From: JAJDXO01 sp965213765
GTDB lineage: Bacteria; Pseudomonadota; Alphaproteobacteria; Rhodospirillales; UBA2165
Reading direction: 5' to 3'
Length of the DNA stretch: 64,000 nt
NCBI GenBank assembly: GCA_965213765.1
Contig: OZ243926.1
Location: 186,001-250,000, forward strand
The notes under the pieces: generated by a model
Database searches by the model: none
What the model was told of the DNA's origin: nothing
What the model saw: the letters and a program-made list of their open reading frames with translations, nothing else
Shown: one piece after another, positions 24,325 through 33,530 of the stretch
Layout of the letters: every line of letters begins with the position of its first letter
Numbering within the stretch: position 1 is the first letter of the stretch
Position numbers and translations under genes: made by a program

Positions 24325-24915
24325 CTATTTCTGGCCGGCGGCGGGGTCCGTGAGCTGATAGGAAGGAACGTTTTGATCCAACAACTTGATCACCTCGGCC
24401 GTAATGTCCAATGGCCGCTCGAAAAATACCAGTTCCCGCCGGCTGAGAATTAAAAAGTATCTGTTTGCCCGAGCATAGGTCCGGACTGCCTTGTTGAGCT
24501 GTTCCTGGAAAGCCTTCAACGCCTGTCCCCGCATGGCGTTCATCCGTTGGCTTCGCGCATTTGCCTCCCGCCGGAATTTCGCCGTGCGTTGGCGCAGTTC
24601 CTCGCGTCTCTTTGTATAGGCTTCGGGCGCGACGATCACACGCTGCCGTTCGAGTTCTTCGGCAGCCTTCCGCAACTCGGCTTCCTCCGTCTTCACCTCG
24701 TCTCCGAGTTTGGTCCGTAATTCAGCGATCTGGCGGTCCATGTCCTGGGTCATCTTCGACCGTCGGCGGATGACCTCGATATCGAGAATACCGATTTGGC
24801 CCTGCCGGGCCTCGGGTTCAGGCTGCCCCTGAGCGAGGGCGGCGTCCAGCCCACCAAATACCAAAAATGCAGCAACCGGCAGGGCAATGATAAAGAGAAT
24901 TCTGAGTAGCTTCAT
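24325..24915 (-). CDS. skp: Periplasmic outer-membrane-protein chaperone, Skp/OmpH family
   Basis: Holds unfolded outer-membrane proteins in the periplasm for delivery to BamA. 196 residues: a signal peptide (about 1-28, ending near ALAQG) followed by a long charged helical region (about 55-150) rich in Glu, Arg and Lys, as in the tentacles of Skp. The last third contains a conserved-looking beta segment. The start codon overlaps the bamA stop by 1 nt (TAATG), so the two are coupled. Confidence 0.9.
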   Translation of the reverse strand: MKLLRILFIIALPVAAFLVFGGLDAALAQGQPEPEARQGQIGILDIEVIRRRSKMTQDMDRQIAELRTKLGDEVKTEEAELRKAAEELERQRVIVAPEAYTKRREELRQRTAKFRREANARSQRMNAMRGQALKAFQEQLNKAVRTYARANRYFLILSRRELVFFERPLDITAEVIKLLDQNVPSYQLTDPAAGQK

Positions 24916-27179
24916 TAGAATCGCGTTCCGAAATTAATTCGAATTGCTTCGTCCCGATCCTCGTCTTCCTTGAGGATTGGAAAGCCAAAATCAACGGCAA
25001 TCGGCCCAATTGGCGATGACCAGCCCAACCCGGCACCCACCGCCAGACGCACGCTTCCCGTATCCAGCACGTTCGCGTTTGATGGCGATACGCCACCGAC
25101 GCTGCCAAAATCGGTGAACATACGCGCCCGAATGCCGAATTCGTTGGGCAGCCCGACCGGGAAACCCAGCTCGACCGTGCCATTATAGGCCCACTCACCG
25201 CCAAGGGCATCGTTGGTTAATTTGTCGCGCGGCCCCACGCCGGCAGACTCAAATCCCCGCAGCGTGGATCCACCAAGAAAGTATCTATCCGCGACCTCGA
25301 CATCTTCGCCAAGGCCCACGATGTACCCGACACGGCCCCTGGTTGAAAGTGTCCATTCGTCGATCACGGGCACGAAGTAGCCGCTTGAGGCGGTATTTCG
25401 GAGATAAAAAACAGTACCGCCGAGCCCCGCCAAGTCCGACCCGAGCCGAACGAAATAGCCATCTGTAGGATTAATTCGGCTATTCCGCTGATCATACAAT
25501 AGAACTTGCGAGACCTCGGATACGTAGCGGGTGCCTTCCTGTGCCCTGATCAGGTTGGAAGCGTTACCGTGAACATTCTCAATCTCGGACGCACGGAACT
25601 GATACCGAAGGCTCTGGGACAGATGTTCACTTAAAGGAAAGCCAAACCGCACCCCTCCCCCGGTCTCGGTGAAATCATAGGACCTCGAATCCTGGAGATC
25701 GCTCGACCGTCGGAAGAGATCTACGCCGGCCCGCACCTCTCGATCCAAAAAGTAGGGTTCGGTAAACCCAAGGTCGATCTGACTTCGCTCGGCGGCGAGG
25801 GACATGGAGAGCTTTAGTTCCTGTCCCCGTCCGAGAAGATTTCGCTCCTGGAGGGAGAATTCTCCGAGCGGCCCCACATCCGTTGAAAATCCGGCGCCTA
25901 CACTCAGAGCACCCGTCGATTGCTCTTCGACATTGACCGAGACAACGGCCTTGTCGGGCGCGCTTCCGGGGACCTGCTCGATCTCGACGTCACTAAAGTA
26001 GCCGAGGTTTCGAATTCTTTGCTGCGAGCGCCGAAGCTTGGCGGAGTTGAATGCGTCTCCCTCAACCAATCTGAATTCGCGCCGAATGACCTTGTCGATC
26101 GTCCGTACGTTTCCGGTGATATCAATGCGTTCCACGAACACTCGCGGCCCTTCATTGATGCGGAAATTCAAACTGATGGTTCGTTTTTCTCTGTCGCGAT
26201 CGATTTGTGGCCGGATATCGACAAATGCGAATCCCAAATTGCCGACCTCATCGGTCAATTTGTCGACGACTTCCTCGACAAGGCCACTGTCATACCAGTC
26301 ACCCTCCTCAAATTCGACGAGTCCCCGCAGCGTGTCGCCCTCAAGGCCCCGCAACTCGGAACTGATGTCGAAAGTGCCGAATTTGTACCGTTGGCCCTCA
26401 TCGACGGTAAAGGTGATAAAGAAGGAGTCTCTTTCGGGCGTCAGTTCAGCCACCACCGAGCTAACCTGAAAATCAGCGTATCCCTCGGCAAGATAGTGAC
26501 GCCGCAAAAGCTCCCGGTCGAAAGCCAGGCGATCGGGATCATAAGTATCGTCAGAGGTAAAGAAACGATACCAAATCGCTTCTTTGGTTCGGATCACTTC
26601 CCGCAAATCAGAATCGTTCATCGCGCGATTGCCGACAAAGCGAATATTCTCCACCTTGGTCAGTTCGCCTTCGTCAATCTCGAATACCAAATCAACCCGG
26701 TTTTGCTCGAGGCGGATCACCTTGGGCACTACGGATGCGGCGAATCTCCCCCGTACCTTGTAGACGTCCAGAATTCTCTGGAGGTCTTCCTGGACCTTGG
26801 TGCGAGTGAAAACCACGCGGGGCCGCAACTGCACTTCGGTCTCCAACACCTCATCCTCAACCCGTTGATTACCCTCAAACACAATACGATTGATGATTGG
26901 ATTTTCTACCAACCGGATAACCAGTGCTTGTGCCTGTCGGTCAATGCTGATGTCCGCAAACAGGCCGGTGGCAAACAAGCTTTTGAGCGAACGGTCGATG
27001 CGCTCCGGATCGAACGGATCACCCTCACGGACCAGCAGGTAGGACCGCACCGTACTCTGCTCGATGCGATGGGATCCCTCGATGATGATCTCGCGGATCG
27101 GCCCACCCGACTGTTGGGCGGACGCAGGTGCGATGCCAACGAGTAGCAAGGCGATAAGTAAAACGGCGCGAGTGATCAC
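24915..27179 (-). CDS. bamA: Outer-membrane protein assembly factor BamA
   Basis: Central, essential subunit of the BAM complex that inserts beta-barrel proteins in the outer membrane. 754 residues: signal peptide (ASAQQ end near residue 22), five POTRA domains (about 24-420), then a 16-strand barrel. The lid-lock block is VADRYFLGGSTLRGFESAGVGPRD, the Bam/TpsB signature, and the protein ends in Phe (INFGTRF), as expected of barrel proteins. The start is GTG 27179. It lies between rseP and skp. Confidence 0.97.
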   Translation of the reverse strand: MITRAVLLIALLLVGIAPASAQQSGGPIREIIIEGSHRIEQSTVRSYLLVREGDPFDPERIDRSLKSLFATGLFADISIDRQAQALVIRLVENPIINRIVFEGNQRVEDEVLETEVQLRPRVVFTRTKVQEDLQRILDVYKVRGRFAASVVPKVIRLEQNRVDLVFEIDEGELTKVENIRFVGNRAMNDSDLREVIRTKEAIWYRFFTSDDTYDPDRLAFDRELLRRHYLAEGYADFQVSSVVAELTPERDSFFITFTVDEGQRYKFGTFDISSELRGLEGDTLRGLVEFEEGDWYDSGLVEEVVDKLTDEVGNLGFAFVDIRPQIDRDREKRTISLNFRINEGPRVFVERIDITGNVRTIDKVIRREFRLVEGDAFNSAKLRRSQQRIRNLGYFSDVEIEQVPGSAPDKAVVSVNVEEQSTGALSVGAGFSTDVGPLGEFSLQERNLLGRGQELKLSMSLAAERSQIDLGFTEPYFLDREVRAGVDLFRRSSDLQDSRSYDFTETGGGVRFGFPLSEHLSQSLRYQFRASEIENVHGNASNLIRAQEGTRYVSEVSQVLLYDQRNSRINPTDGYFVRLGSDLAGLGGTVFYLRNTASSGYFVPVIDEWTLSTRGRVGYIVGLGEDVEVADRYFLGGSTLRGFESAGVGPRDKLTNDALGGEWAYNGTVELGFPVGLPNEFGIRARMFTDFGSVGGVSPSNANVLDTGSVRLAVGAGLGWSSPIGPIAVDFGFPILKEDEDRDEAIRINFGTRF

Positions 27180-27180
27180 G

Positions 27181-27194
27181 AAGGAACGTTCCTT
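27181..27194. promoter_or_regulatory. 14-bp perfect palindrome directly upstream of bamA
   Basis: AAGGAACGTTCCTT at 27181-27194 equals its own reverse complement. It sits 2 nt before the bamA start and contains the only Shine-Dalgarno-like AGGA. It could be an operator or a chance palindrome. Confidence 0.3.
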
Positions 27195-27207
27195 TGCGGA
27201 TGATTCA

Positions 27208-28347
27208 CTAAGTAAAAAGGCCAGTAATAAACTCGAAAAACTTCAAATGGACAAGATCATTCCAGGTTACAAACAGGAATAGACAGAGCACCAGGACAAG
27301 CCCGAACCGGAACCCGTACTCCTGCGCACGCGGTCCAAGGGGCCGCCCCCGCACCGCTTCCACGGCGTAGAACGCCAAATGACCGCCGTCGAGCATGGGA
27401 ATGGGAAACAAATTAATCAGCCCTAGATTGACCGACAGCACCGCCAATAGCCATACGAAGTCCCGCCATCCGTTTTGCGCAGCGTGGCCGGAAATCTGGG
27501 CAATTCGCAGCGGCCCCCCTAGGTCGTTCGCCGATTGCTCTCCGACGATCAACCCGCCAACGAACTCCAAAATCCTACCGGTCATGAAAACCGTCTGCCG
27601 AACGCCCATCCAGGCGCTGGTTAGCGGGTCCTGACGCTCATAGCGATTGCCGCCCGCGCCAATACCCAGCCGTCCCACCTCGACGGTATTTCCCTGGTCA
27701 TCCTTTTCAGTTGTCGCGTCGGGGATGGCTGTCAGATCGATAATTTGGCCGTCGCGTTCGACGCGAATTGCCATGGGCTTGGAGGGACTTGCCCGCACGG
27801 CGTCGTAAATCTCCGAGAATAAGGTGACCCTCTTGCCATTAATTTCGATGATCTTGTCATTGGTCCGAAATTCGGCCTCCGCCGCCGCCGAGCCGGGAAT
27901 GACGCCACCGACGACGGACGGCGGCGGTCCTTCAAACGGTTGCGGCACACCCGCTGTTGCAAAGAAAATAGCGAATACGATGGCCGCGAAGATGTAGTTG
28001 ACCGCCGGGCCAGCAAAAACGATGGCTGCGCGCTGACCGAGACTCTTGTTATGGAAAGATACCGCCTCCTCCTCCGGCGTCATCTCCCGCTCGGTACCGT
28101 CTTCCTCGACGTGGGTATCGCCCTCGCCGAACATCTTTACATATCCCCCGAGCGGGAACGCGCAAATCTTCCATCTGGTGTCGTTCTTGTCGGTCCAACC
28201 CTTAATCTCGGGACCAAAGCCAACCGCGAATACTTCCACCCGAACGCCATTTCGCCGGGCAACCCAGTAGTGGCCGTATTCGTGGACAAACACCAATATT
28301 ACAATCGCAACAATGAATGCCAGAATGATAATGGTGAGGCTTTCCAT
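27208..28347 (-). CDS. rseP: Site-2 intramembrane metalloprotease RseP
   Basis: Cleaves membrane-embedded anti-sigma factors and remnant signal peptides. 379 residues. Zinc motif HEYGH at 22-26 in the first helix. One PDZ domain (about 120-210, VVGGVIPGSAAAEAEF), and the second active-site segment NLFPIPMLDGGHL near the C-terminus. It is shorter than the E. coli two-PDZ enzyme (450 aa), normal for alphaproteobacteria. It lies between dxr and bamA as in many proteobacteria. Confidence 0.96.
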   Translation of the reverse strand: MESLTIIILAFIVAIVILVFVHEYGHYWVARRNGVRVEVFAVGFGPEIKGWTDKNDTRWKICAFPLGGYVKMFGEGDTHVEEDGTEREMTPEEEAVSFHNKSLGQRAAIVFAGPAVNYIFAAIVFAIFFATAGVPQPFEGPPPSVVGGVIPGSAAAEAEFRTNDKIIEINGKRVTLFSEIYDAVRASPSKPMAIRVERDGQIIDLTAIPDATTEKDDQGNTVEVGRLGIGAGGNRYERQDPLTSAWMGVRQTVFMTGRILEFVGGLIVGEQSANDLGGPLRIAQISGHAAQNGWRDFVWLLAVLSVNLGLINLFPIPMLDGGHLAFYAVEAVRGRPLGPRAQEYGFRFGLVLVLCLFLFVTWNDLVHLKFFEFITGLFT

Positions 28348-28378
28348 AGGTTCTCTCGTTTCTAATTTTTCCGCGACG

Positions 28379-29557
28379 CTAAATGTCCGCCGCTAGTTCT
28401 CTCGCCATGGTTCTTGCTCTCGAGTCCGAGTCCAGGACGTCGCCGATTGAGCCCGGCCGGGACATGGGAATCGCCGAAATCGTCGCCTCAACAAGTCGGG
28501 CGATATCGAGAAACCCAAGAGATCCGGCTAGAAACAACTCCACGGCAACCTCGTTCGCCGCGTTCAATATAGTAGGCAGGTCGCCGCCGGCCCGCAAGGC
28601 GTTGCGGGCCAGTTGGAGTGCCGGAAATCGTTCAAAATCAGGTGCTTCAAACGTGAGCCGGCCGATCTCTTCGAGCTGGAGGCGCGGTGAAGGTGCAGCA
28701 ATTCGATGAGGCCAGCCCAAGGCGTAGGAGATGGGCGTACGCATATCCGGCGTCCCCAACTGGGCCAGGACCGAGCCATCGATATAGGCCACCATGGAAT
28801 GGATGACCGATTGGGGGTGAACCAGAATTTCAATCTGATTCTCCTCCACGGGAAACAAGTAATGGGCCTCGATCAGTTCGAGGCCCTTGTTCATCATCGT
28901 CGCTGAATCCACCGAAATCTTGGCCCCCATGTCCCAATTGGGGTGAGCAACCGCCTGCTCGGGCGTTACGTCTCGCATGTCGGCAAGCCGCGTCTCCCGG
29001 AAAGGCCCGCCCGACGCCGTCAGAATGATCCGCTCGACTTTTTCAGGCTCGTCAAAATTGAACACCTGAAAGATCGCGTTGTGTTCAGAATCGACCGGCA
29101 ATAGCGTCGCACCACTGTCGGCGACTTCGGACAAAAGCAAATCACCGGCACAAACCAGGCATTCCTTGTTGGCGAGTGCCACCGTTGCGCCGCGCTTGGC
29201 AGCGGCGATGGTTGGTGCCAAGCCGGCACCGCCGACGATACCAGCCATGACCCAATCGGCGGGACGCGACGCCGCCTCAACCATCGATTCCTCTCCGGCC
29301 CCGACATCGATGCCGGTTCCCGACAAGGCAGACTTGACCGCCGCGTAATTGTCCTCGGAGGCCACCGCCACCATCTGTGGGTTGAACTTCATGGCCTGCT
29401 CCACCAGCAGATCCGTGTTCCGGTTGCCGGTGATGGCTTCGACCACATACTTGTCCGGCTCCCGCGCTATGAGATCGAGGGTGTTACAGCCGATGGAGCC
29501 GGTTGAACCCAGGATCGTCACCCGGCGCGGCGTGTCTGATGAGGGCGCAGAATCCAT
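28379..29557 (-). CDS. dxr: 1-deoxy-D-xylulose 5-phosphate reductoisomerase
   Basis: NADPH-dependent conversion of DXP to MEP, the committed step of the MEP isoprenoid pathway. 392 residues. N-terminal Rossmann motif ILGSTGSIGCNTLDL. The metal-binding and catalytic blocks include LLPVDSEHNAIFQ, TASGGPFRE and NKGLELIEAHYLF. ATG 29557 is preferred: an upstream TTG (29566) has no room for a ribosome-binding site, whereas GGGGAA is placed for the ATG. It feeds UppS in the same cluster. Confidence 0.96.
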   Translation of the reverse strand: MDSAPSSDTPRRVTILGSTGSIGCNTLDLIAREPDKYVVEAITGNRNTDLLVEQAMKFNPQMVAVASEDNYAAVKSALSGTGIDVGAGEESMVEAASRPADWVMAGIVGGAGLAPTIAAAKRGATVALANKECLVCAGDLLLSEVADSGATLLPVDSEHNAIFQVFNFDEPEKVERIILTASGGPFRETRLADMRDVTPEQAVAHPNWDMGAKISVDSATMMNKGLELIEAHYLFPVEENQIEILVHPQSVIHSMVAYIDGSVLAQLGTPDMRTPISYALGWPHRIAAPSPRLQLEEIGRLTFEAPDFERFPALQLARNALRAGGDLPTILNAANEVAVELFLAGSLGFLDIARLVEATISAIPMSRPGSIGDVLDSDSRARTMARELAADI

Positions 29558-29562
29558 AAGGT

Positions 29563-30372
29563 TCAATTCCCCATTCGTGCCGCAACGGTCAGGATGGCGG
29601 CCAACGGAGCCGCCGCCAGGAGTCCGTCAACGCGATCAAGAACACCACCATGACCGGGAATCAGCCGCCCGGAATCCTTTACCTCGAACCGCCGTTTCAT
29701 CCACGATTCGAATAAATCGCCGGCCTGCGACGCCGCCCCGATTACCAAAGCAAGCAATGTCGCCAACACCACTGACATACCACCGGCGACCGTCGCCATT
29801 GCGGCGGCCGCGGCGATACCGCAACCCAAACCGCCGCCGACGCCGGCCCAGGTCTTGTTGGGGCTGATTTTCGGAGCGAGCCTTGCACCACCGATCGTCC
29901 GTCCGAAGACATACCCTCCGATATCATTGGCCCAGACGATGACGAACAAAGCCAATACGTACACCAGGCCGGATTCCGGATGTTGCCGAAGGCTGACAAG
30001 AGCAAGGCAGGGTATGCCCAGATAGAGCACGCCGGCGACGGCCCAGCGCCTTTCCCGCCGGCCGCCCAGACCCGCCAAGAGACCCATCGATGCCAGACCG
30101 GCGATCACCGTGCCCTCGTAACGCTCCAGCGCGGCGAACAGAATGACGAACAGCACGCCCAGGCCAAGAAGCCAGCCGGTCAGGCTATTCAACCGAATGC
30201 CGCACATGCCTGCCCATTCCCAAATCATGGCCATGGCGAAAAGCGCAACCAGGATATCGAACGCCGGGGCGCCAAACCAGGTCGCGCCGACAGCGATGGT
30301 CACCAGGACCACGGCCGAGACGACCCTGAGAAACAGGGTGTCGGGCGTTCGCTCACCCGCCGGTTGCCCCAT
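29563..30372 (-). CDS. cdsA: Phosphatidate cytidylyltransferase
   Basis: Makes CDP-diacylglycerol from phosphatidic acid and CTP in the inner membrane. 269 residues with about eight hydrophobic segments. The C-terminal signature GDLFESWMKRRFEVKDSG then RLIPGHGGVLDRVDGL is diagnostic, and PKISPNKTWAGVGGG precedes it. ATG 30372 (MGQPAGERTPD) is chosen over a TTG 39 nt upstream and overlaps the uppS 3' end by 20 nt. Confidence 0.95.
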   Translation of the reverse strand: MGQPAGERTPDTLFLRVVSAVVLVTIAVGATWFGAPAFDILVALFAMAMIWEWAGMCGIRLNSLTGWLLGLGVLFVILFAALERYEGTVIAGLASMGLLAGLGGRRERRWAVAGVLYLGIPCLALVSLRQHPESGLVYVLALFVIVWANDIGGYVFGRTIGGARLAPKISPNKTWAGVGGGLGCGIAAAAAMATVAGGMSVVLATLLALVIGAASQAGDLFESWMKRRFEVKDSGRLIPGHGGVLDRVDGLLAAAPLAAILTVAARMGN

Positions 30373-31093
30373 ACCGACGCTCTCTTCGGTTGAATTCCGC
30401 GATGGCCTCAAGAAACAGGTCTTCGGAGAAATCGGGCCAATGGGCGTCCAAAAATACGAATTCGGAATAGGCCAACTGCCACAGCAGGAAATTGCTGATC
30501 CGTTGCTCGCCGCCGGTTCTGATCAGCAGGTCCGGATCCGGAACTCCCGTCGTATCGAGGTACGACGCCACGCAATCTTCGTCGATCTGGCCGGCAGCCA
30601 ACTCCCCGCTCTCGATTTTTCGACCGACCTGCCGCACCGCCGCGGTCAATTCGGCGCGTCCTCCATAGCTAAGAGCCAGGATCAGATTCAATGTTGAATT
30701 GTCAGCCGTTTGGCGTTCGCAGTGCTCGATCAGGTCAACAATATCCTTGCCCAGATGCCGGCGCTCTCCGATAACCCGTAAACGCACGCCGTTCTTGTGC
30801 AGTTCGGCGATCTCGCTTCTCAGATAGCGCCGCAGCAATCCCATCAGGTCATCAATTTCCCCAGGGGGGCGTTTCCAGTTTTCGGACGAGAAGCTGAAAA
30901 GCGTGAGATACCTCACACCGTATTTGACCGACGTCTCAACGGCGCATCGTACCGCCTCAGCGCCCTTTCGGTGCCCAGCAATGCGCGGCAGCCCACGCGC
31001 CTTCGCCCATCGGCCGTTGCCGTCCATGATAATCGCGATGTGCGTCGGCGGCGGGGCTGAAGCGTCGCCATATTCGGGGGCAATTTTTGCCAA
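30353..31093 (-). CDS. uppS: Isoprenyl (undecaprenyl) diphosphate synthase
   Basis: Elongates farnesyl diphosphate to undecaprenyl diphosphate, the carrier lipid for peptidoglycan and O-antigen. 246 residues from the chosen start. The cis-prenyltransferase signature HIAIIMDGNGRWAKARG with catalytic Asp, FSFSSENWKRP and the C-terminal RTGGEQRISNFLLWQLAYSEF are intact. The start is uncertain: TTG 31093 lies just after the frr stop behind AGGTG, while ATG 31138 would overlap frr by 44 nt. Confidence 0.93.
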   Translation of the reverse strand: MAKIAPEYGDASAPPPTHIAIIMDGNGRWAKARGLPRIAGHRKGAEAVRCAVETSVKYGVRYLTLFSFSSENWKRPPGEIDDLMGLLRRYLRSEIAELHKNGVRLRVIGERRHLGKDIVDLIEHCERQTADNSTLNLILALSYGGRAELTAAVRQVGRKIESGELAAGQIDEDCVASYLDTTGVPDPDLLIRTGGEQRISNFLLWQLAYSEFVFLDAHWPDFSEDLFLEAIAEFNRRERRYGATGG

Positions 31094-31094
31094 G

Positions 31095-31664
31095 TTACAC
31101 CTGCATAATCTCTTGTTCCTTGCGATGGAGAGCCTCATCCATCTTAGCGATGAAGTGGTCGGTCAGGTCCTGGATTTCCTTGCCGTAATCCCGGTGCTCG
31201 TCCTGCGAGATCCCACCATCCTTTTCGGTTTTTTTGAGTTCATCCATCACGTGCCGACGGACGTTGCGGACCGCCACCCGCGCTTCTTCGGTGTACTTTC
31301 CCGCAACCTTGGTCAGTTCGGTTCGCCGTTCTTCCGTAAGGGGTGGAATCGGAATGCGGACCAACTGGCCATCGCTCGCCGGGTTCAGTCCCAGATCGGC
31401 TTCGCGAATAGCCTTTTCGACCGCACCGACGAGACCCTTGTCCCACACTTGAACCGTCAGCAACTGCGGCTCAGGCACGGAAACGGTGCCGACCTGCGAA
31501 AGCGGCATTTGTGATCCATAGGCATCGACGTTGATCGGTTCCACGAGGCTCGTCGAGGCACGTCCCGTCCGCAAGCCGCCGAATTCCTTTTGCAGGACCT
31601 GTAGTGCGCCGTCCATCCGACGTTCAACATCCGACTTGGTTGACGCGAAATCATAATCAGCCAC
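31095..31664 (-). CDS. frr: Ribosome recycling factor
   Basis: With EF-G, splits the post-termination ribosome. 189 residues, the family length, with RMDGALQVLQKEFGGLRTGRAS and the C-terminal helix EHRDYGKEIQDLTDHFIAKMDEAL. The GTG start at 31664 is supported by the strong Shine-Dalgarno GGAGGGGG six nt upstream; longer readings from the same frame would lie inside pyrH. It overlaps the pyrH 3' end by 8 nt. Confidence 0.95.
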   Translation of the reverse strand: MADYDFASTKSDVERRMDGALQVLQKEFGGLRTGRASTSLVEPINVDAYGSQMPLSQVGTVSVPEPQLLTVQVWDKGLVGAVEKAIREADLGLNPASDGQLVRIPIPPLTEERRTELTKVAGKYTEEARVAVRNVRRHVMDELKKTEKDGGISQDEHRDYGKEIQDLTDHFIAKMDEALHRKEQEIMQV

Positions 31665-32406
31665 CGTTTGCCCCCTCCGTAATAATTGTTGAAACGCCCT
31701 TGCCCTGCACCACCTCCCCAAAAGCCCCGGGAGCGTGGACGGAGAACACCAAAATCGGGATTTTGTTTTCCCGGGCAAGCGATATGGCAGAAGCATCCAT
31801 GACTTTGAGGTCCTGGGTCAAGACGTCCCGATAGGTGAGTTCATCATAACGCTTTGCCGACCTATCGGTTTTGGGGTCGGCTGAATACACGCCGTCCACC
31901 TGGGTACCCTTGAATAACGCGTCGCAGCCCATTTCAGCGGCACGCAGGGCGGCGGCGGTATCCGTGGTGAAGAACGGATTTCCGGTACCGCCCGCGAAAA
32001 TAACCACTCGTCCCTTTTCCATATGACGAATGGCCCGGCGGCGGATATAGGGCTCGCAAACAGCAGACATGGGAATGGCCGAGAGTACGCGCGTCGGTAC
32101 GTCATTCCTCTCAAGTACGGACTGAATACCCAGCGCATTTATGACTGTCGCCAGCATCCCCATATGATCGGCGCTTGACCGCTCAAGCCCCGCCGCTACG
32201 CCCGAAAGTCCGCGAAATATGTTGCCGCCGCCGACAACGAGGCAAACCTGCACGCCCATTCCCTGCACGGTCTTCACCTCATCCGCGATCCGTTCCATGG
32301 TCGCGGGATCGAGCCCGAATTCCCGATCACCCATCAACCCCTCGCCGGAGAGTTTCAGGAGAACGCGATGGTATATGGGCTTATCTGGCATTTCCGTCTT
32401 CGCCAT
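31657..32406 (-). CDS. pyrH: UMP kinase
   Basis: Phosphorylates UMP to UDP in pyrimidine synthesis. 249 residues of the amino-acid-kinase fold: HRVLLKLSGEGLMG (Lys/Ser phosphate loop), VVGGGNIFRG, AGGTGNPFFTTDTAAALRA and the C-terminal GTVI-like segment STIITEG. ATG 32406 is preferred over GTG 32418. About 150 bp separate it from tsf, with a GC-rich hairpin (arms 32464-32471 and 32485-32492) but no T-run. Confidence 0.95.
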   Translation of the reverse strand: MAKTEMPDKPIYHRVLLKLSGEGLMGDREFGLDPATMERIADEVKTVQGMGVQVCLVVGGGNIFRGLSGVAAGLERSSADHMGMLATVINALGIQSVLERNDVPTRVLSAIPMSAVCEPYIRRRAIRHMEKGRVVIFAGGTGNPFFTTDTAAALRAAEMGCDALFKGTQVDGVYSADPKTDRSAKRYDELTYRDVLTQDLKVMDASAISLARENKIPILVFSVHAPGAFGEVVQGKGVSTIITEGANGG

Positions 32407-32555
32407 GGGCAGCAACACCGGTGCGGCAGCGGGACATTGCGATCAAGTGCGTCCACGCAGCAACGGCCGCGATAGTACACCAACCGCGGCCGCTACGTCT
32501 TTGATTTTCCGCTGATTTCCGGGAAAAAACAGGGTTCTTCTGGAATTACGCCGAA

Positions 32556-33479
32556 TTACATTCCTGCCGTTGTGGCGACCTCCGCCGCAAAATCCTCTTC
32601 CTTCTTCTCGATGCCTTCGCCAAGCGCGAATCGTTTGAACCCCGTGACCTTGATCCCGCCGCCGGCATCCTGCCCCGCGGCTTCGACGGCTTTCGAAACC
32701 TTGGTTTCGTTGTCGATCACGAACGTCTGCTCCATCAGGCAAACTTCCTCGTAGTACTTACGCATCCGGCCTTCGACCATCTTCTCGATGATCTCCTCCG
32801 GCTTGCCCGAGGCGCGCGCCTGTTCCGCCAGGACGGTCTTTTCACGCTCCAGGTCTTCGGCAGTAACGTCCTCCCGGGTCAACGCCTGCGGGTCGGCCGC
32901 CGCGACATGCATGGCCAATTGCTTGCCGAAGGCCTTCAGCTTGCCTGCATCGCCGGTGGATTCAAGCGCCACCAATACCCCGATTTTGCCGAGACCGGCG
33001 GCCAATGCGTTGTGCATGTAGGACACCACAACCCCACTCCCGACCTCGAGGGTCTCGACACGGCGGATGTTCATATTTTCGCCGATCGTTGCAATCAGAT
33101 TGGTGAGCGTCTCGGCCGCCGTGTCACCGCCCGGACGGGCAGCTGAGATCAATGATTCAAGATCGCCGGCGCCCTCGAGGGCGATATTCGCCACGCCGCC
33201 GACAAACTCCTGAAACTGCTCGTTCCGGGCGACGAAATCGGTTTCCGCGTTGACCTCGACGACGGCGCCCCGAGTGCCGCCGGTGGCAACGGCGATCAGG
33301 CCTTCGGCGGCAATCCGTCCGGCCTTCTTGGCCGCCGCCGAGAGGCCCTCCTTGCGAAGCCAATCAATCGCAGCCTCCAAATCGCCATCGTTCTCACCGA
33401 GGGCTTTCTTGCAATCCATCATTCCCGCGCCGGTTTGCTCACGGAGCTCTTTGACGAGCGCTGCGGTGATTTCTGCCAT
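32556..33479 (-). CDS. tsf: Elongation factor Ts
   Basis: Guanine-nucleotide exchange factor for EF-Tu. 307 residues. The N-terminal UBA-like domain contains REQTGAGMMDCKKAL; the core has EVNAETDFVARNEQF and HVAAADPQAL, typical of EF-Ts. ATG 33479 and normal length. It lies 51 nt downstream of rpsB, the universal rpsB-tsf order. Confidence 0.97.
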   Translation of the reverse strand: MAEITAALVKELREQTGAGMMDCKKALGENDGDLEAAIDWLRKEGLSAAAKKAGRIAAEGLIAVATGGTRGAVVEVNAETDFVARNEQFQEFVGGVANIALEGAGDLESLISAARPGGDTAAETLTNLIATIGENMNIRRVETLEVGSGVVVSYMHNALAAGLGKIGVLVALESTGDAGKLKAFGKQLAMHVAAADPQALTREDVTAEDLEREKTVLAEQARASGKPEEIIEKMVEGRMRKYYEEVCLMEQTFVIDNETKVSKAVEAAGQDAGGGIKVTGFKRFALGEGIEKKEEDFAAEVATTAGM

Positions 33480-33530
33480 TTGTTTATCCTTACTCTAATA
33501 TTCAGGCGCTATCGCCTTGATATATAACAG

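Noticed and set aside
25920..27146. A 408-codon open frame on the plus strand opposite bamA
   Set aside because: Entirely inside bamA, which has POTRA and barrel signatures; no ribosome-binding site or domain supports the opposite frame.
32464..32492. An 8-bp GC-rich hairpin between tsf and pyrH, considered as a terminator
   Set aside because: No T-run on either strand; tsf and pyrH are likely to be co-transcribed.
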